NCBI GenBank assembly: GCA_949825045.1
Contig: OX463809.1
Location: forward strand, 3,623,501 to 3,687,500
Length of the DNA: 64,000 nt
Direction of reading: 5' to 3'
Origin: Argyresthia goedartella
Lineage: Eukaryota; Arthropoda; Insecta; Lepidoptera; Argyresthiidae
Notes under the pieces: model-generated
The model's input: only the letters and a program-made list of their open reading frames with translations
What the model was told of the DNA's origin: nothing
Database searches by the model: none
In this document: positions 52,901 to 63,590 of the stretch, in pieces
How the letters are laid out: each line of letters begins with the position of its first letter
Numbering within the stretch: the stretch's first letter is position 1
Made by a program: the position numbers and the translations under genes

Positions 52901-52943
52901 AATATACTGAAAAAGTATTAAAATACTGAATCTGGTCACACTG
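49939..52943 (-). mobile_element. Complete hAT transposon with 8-bp target duplication
   Basis: The terminal inverted repeat CAGTGTGACCAGATT at 49939-49953 is matched exactly at 52929-52943. The element is flanked on both sides by CCTCTACC (49931-49938 and 52944-52951), an 8-bp duplication as expected for hAT. Subterminal regions hold many AATACTG/ATATACTG phrases in both orientations, likely transposase binding sites. Inside is an intact two-exon transposase on the minus strand. At 3005 bp it is a typical autonomous hAT. Confidence 0.95.
50059..52167 (-). CDS. hAT transposase, two exons (52167-51961, 51843-50059), 663 aa
   Basis: Exon 1 (69 codons) carries a BED-like zinc finger with C34, C37, H51 and H57 (FCKACNAKLQSRLASIKQHA). 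The intron (51960-51844) has donor GTAAGC and acceptor TTTTCAG and is phase 0. Exon 2 continues in frame with VDTFFKKAP and the RNase H-like core: YSIIIDESTDVATVKV with a catalytic D, GFAADTTNVMFG, CFFIKCVCHSAALSV, RWLSLHACISRI, and the C-terminal dimerisation segment SLLCIPVSNAACERIFSQINLIK. There is no stop or frameshift. Similar host proteins (SCAND3/ZBED5/FAM200-like) derive from this group, but here the element ends and target duplication show a mobile copy. The ATG at 51741 is internal; the start at 52167 is chosen because it adds the zinc finger. Confidence 0.93.
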
Positions 52944-52951
52944 CCTCTACC

Positions 52952-53657
52952 TCTAATTATATTTGAGACTGATTCGTTTTTTTTTTTTTTCGTAATGTTT
53001 TTTCCTTTGTGGAAATGGCTAAGAGCTTAAGCCCATACCGCCTACGTTTTCTTTCTTTAAAAAAAACGCTGGTCTGAAGTGTGCGTTCCGAGTCACGTCA
53101 ATAAAGCCACATCGCTCACGTGACGACGTCACGACAATTCCGAGTGGGAAATGACGACCATCATAGATATCTATTCGGAATGCTTTGAACGCGACGGTAG
53201 ACGTTGACACTAACAGATGAGTGATGACACTATTATAACCCAACTTTTGCTAGTTATTGTCATTTTTTCATTGTCAGTCGTAATAGTTATATTAGCTTTG
53301 TTTTGGGTGAATAAGTGAGGAAATAAACAATTATGGAGCGCCAGGAGTCGCTGCGTGTTGCTGTTCTAAGTTTGATTGTCAGCGTGACAGCTGTCACTTT
53401 TGATGGCTCGATCACAGTACTGGCGCTCAGAAGCATTGGCGATGATAGCACAACATGGCGGCGTTAATGATGTCATTCATGACGCCATATCAACCATTTT
53501 GAGCTATCGTTCTCATGCTAAAACTCATTTGCAAAGACCTCGAAGACGCTATAATCGATTATAGTGAGAATCGGAACGCGCTATCACCTCGTGACAGTGT
53601 TTGTCGTTTGAATGGATTTAAGGCCGGTTTTAGAGCGACGCGGATGGTCTGCGCGTA
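52952..53657. other. Intergenic, includes a dispersed repeat
   Basis: No gene. Holds a T-run at about 52979-52991, a palindrome-like TATAATCGATTATA near 53550-53563, and GGCCGGTTTTAGAGCGACGC at 53622-53641, repeated at 63080-63099. That motif is probably an end of a non-autonomous element. Confidence 0.4.
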
Positions 53658-53910
53658 ATAATATATAATATAATAATAATACATTGGACAATATTTACAC
53701 ACATTGATCTAGCCCCAAACTAGGATTCCCTGTAACTTGGGTACTAGACAACGATACACATACATATATAGATAAATATTATACTTAGATAGATAAACAA
53801 CCATGACATGGGTACAAACATCCGTTCTCATTTAACAAGTATTTGACGGACTCGAATCCGGGACCCTTGGCTTCGTAGGCAGGGACACTGCCGACTCGGC
53901 CATTCGGGTC
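53658..53910 (-). mobile_element. tRNA-derived SINE, copy 2
   Basis: Same family and orientation as 16556-16815. On the minus strand the A box is TGGCCGAGTCGG, the B box GGATTCGAGTCC, followed by the GTATCGTTGTCTAGTACCCA and TAGTTTGGGGCTAGATCAA body and an AT-rich (TATTA)n tail. Its A box is closer to a real tRNA A box than in copy 1. A few bases are missing around ACAAGTATTTGACGGACTCG. Confidence 0.88.
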
Positions 53911-55839
53911 ATATTGTCGTCATTGAGATGAGTAATGATCTGGGTTTTAATCCACAGCCTAATTAAAGCCCAATAACCCAGATTCGACCCAGTTATGATC
54001 CAGTTTTAACCCGTTGAGGTGGGTTAAATCGAATACGTTTACTTGTTGTAACGGAACGGCGGCCCCAGGGTGTTGTGGGTGTGTACGATGCATATCAGAA
54101 TGCGCCGAATACCCAAGCGCGTGCGAGATTATCCGGCAATTCCCGAACATGTCCGAGATAACGCCGGGAATACCCGAACGTGTCCAAACCTTCTTCGGCC
54201 TCGCAATTAGGACTTGCTCTTCACTCGAGTACCTTGTTGCTTAGAGCACGTACGTGTGTATTATTTAAATTTTAAGTCTTTTTTTCAACGAAACGACATT
54301 GTTCATTGTTACTGTGATCCTGCTTACCTGAATGACCTTTGCTTCAACTGAATCTTTCTTTTTTCTTTGAAAGTGATTTTTCTCTTTCCGGCTGATATAA
54401 TTAAAAGTATTTAAAAGTTATTATATCTTTTACATAGCATTTAACTTTTACCTCTCAATCTACTTGGCATCGGGGTATCACGAGGCGTAGAGTTAATTTC
54501 AGATTAATTGCGCAGATAAGTTTTTATTAAAATATAGTTTTAAATTTTAAAGCAAATCGATTTTCGTGACATACTAATCACGAGCCATCGATCAGGCAGA
54601 TTATTATACTAACCAAAGGCCAGGCAAATATTGTACTTCCATTTTCTTAACGTCTCTCGGCAAACTTTGTGATTTACAATTTTACATAGTAATAACTAAA
54701 TTTATTTGTGACATTAATCTAAATTATTGTAGGTAACTTACATATAAATATATAAATACACATATTTATTTATGACACACAAAACTACATACACACATAA
54801 TATTTCATAATTCACAAACAAAGCCGGGCGATATCCGTAGTATGCGGCGGGCCGTATGTTTCACAACTCGCAGCGCCTGTATACTTACTTAGCTAGATGT
54901 ACACGCTGCGCTCGAGTGCCGAGTCCTCGATCGGCCGACCGGCGACGCCCGCCGCCAGTCGCAAATTATCAGAGCCACGCGAAGCCCGCGTCGCTCGCTG
55001 TACTACCGCGCACTATCGCGTCTTTGTTTCGTATATGTTTTACGCATTTTAACTTCTGTTTGTATCGTTGCTTCGATCTTTCTTCTTCTACTATTCCTGT
55101 GCTATCTCTCCTTCTATAAACTGCTTGTGCTAGCTGTATATAAACTGTGGTGCTTGTGAATACAAACGTATCTGCTTGTTTGCTATTTTGTTGTTTTCTT
55201 ACAACAACTCTTCACACCATCCACAACATATCGCTAAAATTATATTACTTTATTGTTATAGCCAAAGCCGAGGATTATTAAGGAAATTAAATAACTGTAC
55301 AGACCTTGATACATCTAATATCAGATGATTTATACATTTTCTTTTGCCATATACCTACTTAACATCATAATATGATACTCTGTCCCTAGAATTCTATTGT
55401 CCGATAGCATTACTGAGTAATTATATTTACCTGCTTTCAGGTCAACATGGGTTGACCAAAAAACAGACAGACAACAAATCCGCAACATGCAAATATTTCG
55501 AGTTAAAATACAAAAATACAATACTTCAAAAAAATAAAAGGCATTTATTGAAATGCATCAACTGCCCTGAAGAATGGAAATGACAGCCGAGGACGAGCTT
55601 GCCATGGCTTAGAAGTGAAGATAGTATGGGGATGTCACCAGTGACAATCAAATAAAATGTTATGCCAACTGAAAGAGATCATATCGGCACAAAGAATGTC
55701 TAGCAGATGGCGCCAATTAAGATCTGGATGCATTATAAGCAAAGGATGTGACTGGGACCCTGCTGTCAATTGTTGAACATCCCCTTTGGATCGAATTATT
55801 TGGTTAAACTCCAGCCACTTTATAGATTAACCTCTAGGA
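53911..55839. other. Intergenic; possible solo LTR near 54.8-55.2 kb
   Basis: 53940-54025 contains related phrases (ATCTGGGTTTTAATCC, ATTAAAGCCCAATAACCCAG, CCAGTTTTAACCC) like those at 62945-63040. At 54820-55210 a GC-rich part followed by CTGTATATAAACTGTGGTGC and ending TTCTTACAACA resembles a retrotransposon LTR with a TATA box, but no partner or target duplication was found. No coding gene. Confidence 0.3.
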
Positions 55840-56260
55840 AAACCATTTCCACAAACTTATAAGATAAAACGCATAATGAAATGCACCATGAATTGAAAAA
55901 AGAAATAACATCACAAAAATGTTTACATTTACAGCTTGGTGGATGGACAAATTATAAAAATAAATGGATTGATATCCAAACCGGAACCGGTATTCGTTAA
56001 GAGTATTGCAACTGACGAAAACAGACACACAAGCGAATATCTATGTAAAATAATTTCAAACGTTTTGAATAATTATGGACCTAAACAATTTGCTACAACC
56101 CCATTGGAGACAACGCAAGCAATATTAAAAGAGCCTTTAGTCTTATACAAGATATTTACCCTCACATAACATGCCTCAATTGTGCTGCATACACTCTCCA
56201 TTTACTCTGCAAAGTCATCTTCAAAGAAATAGCAACCTGCGTATAAACGCCGATTCTATG
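55840..56260 (+). pseudogene. hAT transposase fragment (DUF659-like)
   Basis: In alternating frames: LHLQLGGWTNYKNKWID, then PEPVFVKSIATDENRHTSEY (ORF 55936-56169), then TDNASNIKRAF-like text and YPHITCLNCAAYTLHLL. This is the central DUF659 and downstream block of hAT-like proteins. Several frameshifts; no zinc finger or C-terminal dimerisation domain is seen. It is a different lineage from the intact hAT at 49939-52943. Confidence 0.6.
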
Positions 56261-56639
56261 TAAAATTAAAATATAAATTGTCTTCATGTGTAATTAAACT
56301 ACAATTCTAGTTGAATTTAATAGGATAATCATAAATATACGTGTGACTACAAATATTTCATGTAAGTGACGTGTTTTTGATACAAACTGGCCAATTGTTT
56401 TTCGCTTACAGAAATTTGTCTTTGTCATTGTTATTCTCGGTTCGGAGTGATTTCGTTCTACTTTCTGTGTATTCTAAGCGAAAACATAACATCTGGAATC
56501 TAATTTCAACCAAATAAATCACTTAAGTCGCAATCATTTCGAACTCGGCTCAGCTGACATAACCTCAATTGGCTGACAATTAATCTGGTAGTTTGTTGAC
56601 ACCGATACATACCTACTATTTTCCTTTCATATCTATAAT
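56261..56639. other. Spacer upstream of a LINE ORF1
   Basis: AT-rich, no gene. It may include the element's 5' UTR. Confidence 0.25.
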
Positions 56640-58178
56640 GGACAGACCCGTGAAGCACGCGAAGTAGAATCCCAACTAAAACTGGCTTTAGAAGAATTAA
56701 AACTATCTAGGGAATTATGTAGCCAATTGACTTGTGAACGGGAGGACCATGAAAAGATATTGCTAGAAGCATTAGGTAATAATACTAAACTAAAAACCGA
56801 GCTGTCTACTTTACACTCACAATATGAAAATGTACTTGAAGAACAAAATAGGTCAAAAATGATAATTCATGGTTTTGATCAGTGCGCTGCTGAATATGAG
56901 TTTGCTTTGAAGAGAATTTCTACCCTGGAAAAGGACCTGTCTGATGCCCACAACCAAATCACATAATTAGAAAAGGAGTCTCATGGTTCAGCAGCACAAA
57001 AATCCCAAAATTTCTTTGAGGCATTGATATTAGCGGATAAGTCGACCGGCCAAGTTTCTGTTGCATGTAGAGATGTGTCCAGTGCAGTAATTGATTTGAC
57101 TCATGAAGACTCAGTGGTTGGCATTGGTTCAGCATGCAGCAAAAACGCATCAAAAAGATATGTTAAAATAAAAAAACACATCACTCAAACATCAAAAAAA
57201 TTAAAATCTCATAAAAATCTCAATAAAAGTTTATATAATAACAGTAAAATAGAAATTTTGGAAAAGTTTAAAATGTGTATGGCAGAGTTAGAAATTAATA
57301 AAACAAAATATGAGAAAGACCTTCAAAATCTTGAGTCTGAACTTGCCACTGTCAATGGCTGCTTGAGATCTATTACTGCCCGCTATGAAAAATCTCAAGA
57401 GGCCATCGAGGAGTACTCCCTGGCCATGTATGAGCTGCTTAAACTGTCTCATAGTAATCAGGAACGCTATGACTCTTTGGTGGCCAATCATTAATGTGAC
57501 TGCCAACGTTCCTTGCAACAGCCGAAGAGACCAGCTTCAACCACGAGCCTTGAAATAAGTATCCGACCCAAGATTTCAGGGTCGCACAAAAGCATCACAA
57601 GCAAAACTGTTATGTTTTGTGATGAAATTGGAAGAAACTTAGGCATATTATTGAATAAGTTGGGACACTCAGTCATAAATAACAGTTTACCAAACTCCAG
57701 TTTTCATGATGTTATGCAAAAAATAGCAAAGACACTTGATCTGACACCTGAATCAAACTTAATACTCGTGTTTGGAAATAGGGGTGAGGTAAACAAATGG
57801 GATCTAATTAAATATTTTGAAACACTTTGCTCACTGAATGTTAATAAAATTGTTATGTTTACATTCCCATACAGTAAAAGATTGCCACAAGCTGAAAATG
57901 ATCTTAGATATAAGCTAAATATGACATTACATACACTGTCATATAATAATAGTTTGATTCATCTGATTGACTCTAACAATTATATTAGTAATAATGTTTA
58001 TTTGACCAAAGGTAGTTACTACCTTTCAGATTTTTACAAACGACAGGTAGCTGTGTCGCTATCTTATTTTTTTAGTATTACAGCCAAGAATTTGGCTAAC
58101 CTGACTGCTTCTATTGAGCGCAGACAAGGGATATTGGAAGACATTCCAAGTAATTTAAATGAGTTTTTAAGACAATAG
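56640..58178 (+). pseudogene. CR1-like ORF1: coiled coil plus SGNH-like domain, two stops
   Basis: One continuous frame broken only by TAA at 56964-56966 and TAA at 57492-57494. The N-terminal half is a long coiled coil (VESQLKLALEELKLSRELCS; KTKYEKDLQNLESELATVNG). A basic linker leads to the C-terminal domain VMFCDEIGRNLGILL ... NLILVFGNRGEVNKWDLI ... SYYLSDFYKRQVAVSLSYFF. Its layout resembles the SGNH/esterase-like domain of CR1 ORF1 proteins, although the Ser nucleophile position (GDS) reads CDE here. A PHD part upstream is not seen. Confidence 0.6.
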
Positions 58179-58237
58179 AGGAAATCTCTAGCATACATAA
58201 GCTAATAAATATATCAAGCAAGCATAGGAGATCAAAA

Positions 58238-59390
58238 ATGTGTAATATCTTGCCCGAATTAAATAAGTCAAAAAAGTGTAATAATATCCTAATATTAAGT
58301 AATATTAAGACAAAGGGTAAGCCCCACTTAAATATTAGCCATCAAAACATGCAGGGGCTACCTGGCAAAGAACTTGTATTAGAATTATTTCTTAATAATT
58401 CTGACACTGATGTTATTTGTATCACAGAACATTGGTTAAAGGAAAATATGATGTCTTTTACCATAAATAATTACAAAATTGTCAGTTGTTACAATAGAAA
58501 GACTGCTGATAGAGTTGGTTCTTTAATCTTAAAAAAATATATATTAAGGTGCAACAACGGAAAGATATTCTTACACTTACTGTAGAAAGACAAATAGACG
58601 TAGCTTGTGTTGAGTTGGATAGCCATATTATTGTTTGTGTCTACAGACCTCCGAGAGATGAAAAAGGCCATGACAATTTTGAAATATTCGAGAAAATTAT
58701 GAAGGAAGCCCTCATTAAACTTTGTAATAACAGAAAAAAGTTAATTATTTGTGGCGATCTTAATGTAGATCTGCTTGTAGATACAACTCATTTAATTTAT
58801 GTCCTGTTCAAATCATTTAATTTATGTCCTGTATTTCTAGAGCCGACTAGAATAACACTTACCAGCCAAACTTGCTTAGATAACGTTTTTTGTGACTGTG
58901 CATTCACAAGTAAAAATGTAATTAACTGTTTACCATCCGATCACAGTGGTCAAACAGTTTCATTCCAAATTACTAGTAAAAATAAGACTGATCCATCATT
59001 TTATAGGCCTATTACATCCCATAGACTAGAGATGTATATGAAAAACTTAGATATGGGTTTGCCAGTACCGGATTTTGTTGAACAGAACCCGAACAAAATC
59101 TATTCTGACTTCTTCAACATTATTCAAACAGAATTCAATACAGTTTTTAAATTAAAGAAAGTTAGTGCCAACAACGGTAAATCTAAATTTAATGACTGGG
59201 CAACATTTGGAATTCGTAAAAGTAGAGCTATTGTGTATGACCTTTATGAACAAAAAATCTATAACTTTGATGTAAAATTTCATGACTATGTTAAAAATAT
59301 TCCAAAACTTTCAAGTTGGTTTGTAGAACTGCAAAAACTTTACACATTAATAGAAAAATACAAAATTCAAATAATAGAATGAAAAGGGTT
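58238..59390 (+). pseudogene. CR1-like ORF2, endonuclease part
   Basis: The first frame (58238-58585) holds LNISHQNMQGLPGKELVLEL and ICITEHWLKENMM; after a frameshift near 58540 the second (58549-59382) has VYRPPRDEKGHDNFE, LIICGDLNVDLLVD, CLDNVFCDC and LPSDHSGQTV. A 20-bp direct repeat (TCATTTAATTTATGTCCTGT at 58788 and 58813, period 25) near FKSFNLCPVF suggests a local duplication. Confidence 0.75.
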
Positions 59391-61050
59391 TGGCAAATCA
59401 TAAACCGTGAAACTGGCAAAGTTATACCAAGGGATAATGATTTCTGCTTAAAGATAGGTGATAGATGATGTTGTTAAATCCAACGCGGAGGTAGCTCGAG
59501 CTTTTGAAACATTCTTCACCAATGCACCCTTACTCACAACAGAGCGTCTAAATTAATCTCCATATGAAGCAGAAGCTTTGTTAAAAAACAGCACTAGCAT
59601 CAGAAATGTAGATTTCTGAATCCCCAGGATATTGTCAAAACGTATAGATTACCTAGCTTATATATATAATAAATGTGTTGATCATGGAGCTTTCCCAGAC
59701 CTCATGAAACACAGTAAACTTATACCTCTGTTCAAGTCGGGAGCCAAGGGTGATCCGTCAAATTTCAGACCAATATGTGTTCTTCCAGCACTAAGTAAAT
59801 TTTTGAAAAGATTATATATACTATATACTCAATCAAATGCTCTCACACTTCAACCGTACAAAACAATTCGACGCCAAGCAATACAGTTTCACTAGGGGTA
59901 CATCGACTACGGATGCAGGTATTACCCTTATATCTCATATTTATTCTGCATGGGAGGCCGCACAGGATGCTATCGGAGTTTTTTGCGACCTGTCGTAGGC
60001 GTTTGATTGTGTTGATCATAATACGCTTATAATTAAATTAAATAATTACGGAGTTAGAAATAAAGCGTTGGATCTACTAAGATCATACCTAAGCAATTCA
60101 AAAGGCAGAAGTTGACGGCGTTAAATCTGATGCATTGGGTGTACAAATTGGCGTTCCACAAGGTTCCATATTAGGCCCTTTCTTATTCCTGGTATATATT
60201 AACGATCTGTCTTTCATGGTCGAGAAATTAACTGACATAGTGTTGTTTGCTGATGATACTTCACTGGTCTTCAAAATTGAAAGACAAAAAGAAGATTTTG
60301 ATGATGTCAATAGAGTATTATCTTTAACCTTGAATTGGATCACAGTTAACAATTTATTGTTAAATGCTGGTAAAACCAAATGTATCAAATTCTCACTTCC
60401 AAATGTCAGGCAAGTTGGGACCACTTTAGTGTTGGACAGCAATACGTAAGAATTAGTAAATGACACGAAGTTTCTTGGAATAACCACAAATTGCAGTGGG
60501 GACCCGACATAGAAAAATTGGCTGGAAAATTAAGTTCTGCGGCTTACGCTGTTAGGAACATCAGACAAAACACGGATGTGGCTACATCTAGGCTAGTATA
60601 TTTTAGTTACTTTCATAGTGTCATGTCCTATGGTATCTTGTTGTGGGGGAAAGCAGCGGATATTCAAACTATTTTTATTTTAGAGAAAAAAGCTATTCGA
60701 GCAATTTATAATTTAAAACGAACAGACTCCTTAAAAGAGCTTTTTAAAGAAATTGACATACTAACTGTAGCTATTCAATTTATTTTCGAAAATATAATGT
60801 ATGTACGCAAGAACCTTACAAAATTTCCCAAACTTAGCGATAGCTGTAATTTTAACCTAAGAAATAATCACAGACTACTTGCGCCCCGGTTTAGACTCGC
60901 GAAGGTTAGCAATTCTTTCAAGAGTCAATGCATTGTCTACTAAAACAAGATACCTCTGGAGATGTTGAAATTGCCATTTGAGCAATTTAAAAGCGTGTTA
61001 AACGAAAAAGGGATATTACAATGTTCAAGATTACTTAAATGATGGGACTG
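59391..61050 (+). pseudogene. CR1-like ORF2, reverse transcriptase part
   Basis: Motifs in several frames: AFPDLMKHSKLIPLFKSG, PSNFRPICVLPALSKF, GVFCDLS followed by a stop and AFDCVDHNTLI, IGVPQGSILGPFLFLVYIND, VLFADDTSLVFK, DTKFLGITT, YFSYFHSVMSYGILLWGK and ILEKKAIRAIYNLKRTDSLKELF. At least five stops or frameshifts. The tail at about 60960-61045 (EMLKLPFEQFKSVL-like) is the usual C-terminal end of the family. Confidence 0.78.
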
Positions 61051-61370
61051 TATGGGGTTAATCTGGATCAACACAGACCTTGCTGTTAATCATTTTGTAA
61101 TTATTTATTCCTGCTTATTAATTATGATAATGACTAAATATTATATTTTGTATTAGTTAAGCATAAGCAATTTTTAAAAGAGATCTAAAAATCAATCTGT
61201 GGGAGTTTCTACGCCCTTCTCCTCCCACAGTGGTCCAATGTAGAGAAGTGGCAAAAAATTATGATTGCAATAAAGACAGTTGGAATTTGGAATTTAAGTA
61301 AATGGTTATTCTTAAAAGTTACATAGCTGTTTGTTTTCTTAATATAGGTTTTCAAGAGGCAATTATAGGC

Positions 61371-61443
61371 AAAACTACGTGATGAATATAAATATACCTT
61401 ATCTGTGACGGTCGTCAACTTATCTTAACATTACGTGGAAATA
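61371..61443 (+). repeat. 73-bp dispersed repeat, copy 2
   Basis: Identical by eye to 34182-34254 and in the same orientation. It is preceded by AGAGGCAATTATAGGC, so about 100 bp found at 34083-34181 are missing here. Confidence 0.7.
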
Positions 61444-61564
61444 GAATTTTCCGCATATCTGTGGCTGGCGTATGTGCCGGCACAATAGGCATCCACATCA
61501 TGCACCATATATTAAATTTAAAATCTTAATTCTATTAATTTTTTATTAGAATCTACATACAGGC

Positions 61565-61643
61565 TGTTTTGGGGAAGAGTGTCGGTATTTTGCAGATGTA
61601 CAGGGTAGGTCCACACGATCATTTTTAGTATGGGAACCATGGT
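61565..61643 (+). repeat. 79-bp direct repeat, unit 1
   Basis: TGTTTTGGGGAAGAGTGTCG... to TGGGAACCATGGT. It matches 61886-61965 with several mismatches; the units are 321 bp apart in the same orientation and may be the two ends of a short element. Confidence 0.65.
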
Positions 61644-61885
61644 ACATGGTACAGTTAAATGCTATTTCCAAATTTAGCGCATATATTGATATTTATATTG
61701 ATATTTTCTCCGAGCTCAACATCTTCAAGTCTTCTGTAAGTAAACATTTTGCCAAATAAACTACACGCACATATAAGCACAATTAGTTGGTGCACCGTAC
61801 ATATCCCCTGTTACACATATTTAAATAACTTATAATTTTTCGGTAACAAATTGTTAATATAGTTTTAATTTAACACTTTATAGGG

Positions 61886-61965
61886 TGTTTTGGGGAAGAG
61901 TGTAAGTATTTGGCAGATGGACAGGGTCGGTCTAAACGATCATTTTATTGTATGGGAACCATGGT
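61886..61965 (+). repeat. 80-bp direct repeat, unit 2
   Basis: TGTTTTGGGGAAGAGTGTAA... to TGGGAACCATGGT. Partner of 61565-61643. Confidence 0.65.
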
Positions 61966-63079
61966 CCTATATCCCTTAGTTTTTAAGTTATGGGTTAAAA
62001 ACTGATTTTATCAAATCTTTACACTTTTTGGGTTAACAAGCTAAAAAATAAACACAGTTTCAGATTAAATACAGTTTTTTTTTTATTTATCAATTTAAGC
62101 ACATAACACACGATTAATTAAAAGTCTTAAAACTATCCCGATATCAAAACCAATCAAATTGTTGTCAAAAGATAAAAAATCAAAAACAAATCATATTGAC
62201 TTTTATAATTTCAATGTGTATTTTAAAAAAAATGTGTTGGTGAAAAATTATTTAAATCTCTAAAAAAATACTTATCTTTTCCCCTTTCTATTGATGGATC
62301 AAATTATAAGCTACGCCTCAAATTCACGGAAATATGAGACTTTACATGGGATGAGATATATATGGGATATGGGATACCTCAAACCGGATTCGCCTCAGGT
62401 AGACAAAAAAGGGGCTGTATCATGGTTAAAGAAATGCTTGCTTTGTTAGTACGTTTTGACTGTTCATTTGGTGCACACGCATTTTATTTCATCTACTTGC
62501 TGTATTTCTCCATGTTAAGTTGTAGTTCCACTTCAAGTGTTGATCACCTTCACGTTAAGTTCTCAGTACCTTACAGTATTGTTTACGACTGTGTTTGTAA
62601 TCCATTGAACCAGTGAATGGAACTCCTTTACCCAAACTAAAACTAAACTTTAGTCTGCCCTCTGCAATTGCAAAAAATGTAACTTGTAGTGTCTTTTAAA
62701 GGACGATTTTGAATTTTGATTCCTAATAAGAGGTGGTAGGTATGTTGGAGGGGGCAAGTAGGGTGGAGCTTACATGCGTAATACACCAAAGAGTAGTTTG
62801 GCTAGGTGTATATGCCGAAGAGCTTCCATGTTCAGAAAATTGTGCGATGCATTACATCGACAAAAACATCGACGTCCATCCCTACTAACCGGTTGCTAGT
62901 TTTTGACAGATATTTTTCTTATCACATCGTCTCGTCCTTGCATTTAGTTTTGACCCACCAAAAAGTGCGTTAAAACTGGATTATATTATAATATAACCTT
63001 ATGACCCGGATTATAACTGGCATGGCATAATCCATTTTAACCCACTACCCATCTCTATCCAGGCGGACAGCAAGATGAT
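61966..63079. other. Intergenic, AT-rich, no gene
   Basis: No domain-bearing ORF. 62945-63040 carries GACCCGGATTATAACTGGCA and ATCCATTTTAACCCAC phrases similar to 53940-54025. Confidence 0.3.
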
Positions 63080-63100
63080 GGCCGGTTTTAGAGCGACGCG
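63080..63100 (+). repeat. 21-bp dispersed motif, copy 2
   Basis: GGCCGGTTTTAGAGCGACGC followed by G, exact repeat of 53622-53642 in the same orientation; likely the tip of a non-autonomous element. Confidence 0.55.
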
Positions 63101-63533
63101 ACGCGAATAGTCCGCGGGGGAAATGCGATTGATAGAAACAAAACGAAAATAAAACCAAACTTGAGAAACGCGCTTGAGACACGAAACGCTTATCACCAAT
63201 GTGATTTGACATTTCCTATCATCCGTAGACAGCATCGACGTCATAGCTTCCGTCAAAACATCCGCCCCGATTCCCTACTCTTTAAGAAAAATATTTTTTT
63301 TGTGGATAAATTTAAAAATTGTTTTATTAAAAATTGATTATTTAATTATAGAACGGCTATGAGAATATAATGTTAACATAATTTAGCTAATATCATAGAC
63401 TTTTAATAAAAAAGTTATGATTAATTACCGGAAGTAATACCAACTATCCACACGTCACTCGCGACAAGTCGGGCAAGCGAGAGTGAAATTGAAAATTTCT
63501 TTTTGGTGCTTGTAGTTGTGTATCTTCTCAAAA

Positions 63534-63584
63534 ATGCAAATACCAACTCAATATGTGACTGCCGCGGAAGATGTTGCAGATCAG
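63534..63584 (+). CDS. Possible first coding exon of a host gene, 17 codons
   Basis: ATG at 63534 (context CAAAAATG) opens MQIPTQYVTAAEDVADQ and is followed by a canonical donor CAG|GTAATT at 63582-63590. The sequence upstream (63430-63533) looks like a short leader. An upstream in-frame ATG at 63516 gives a longer but less likely start. The protein family is not recognised and no second exon is visible before the window ends. Confidence 0.3.
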
Positions 63585-63590
63585 GTAATT

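Larger units (their letters stand above)
56640..61150 (+). mobile_element. CR1-like non-LTR retrotransposon, decayed
   Basis: ORF1 (about 56640-58178), a short gap, then ORF2 endonuclease and RT in several frames to about 61045, followed by an AT-rich 3' region. Ends are not sharply defined. The ORF1 style (coiled coil) and RT motifs recall the CR1-like element whose fragments lie at 16297-31219. Confidence 0.65.
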
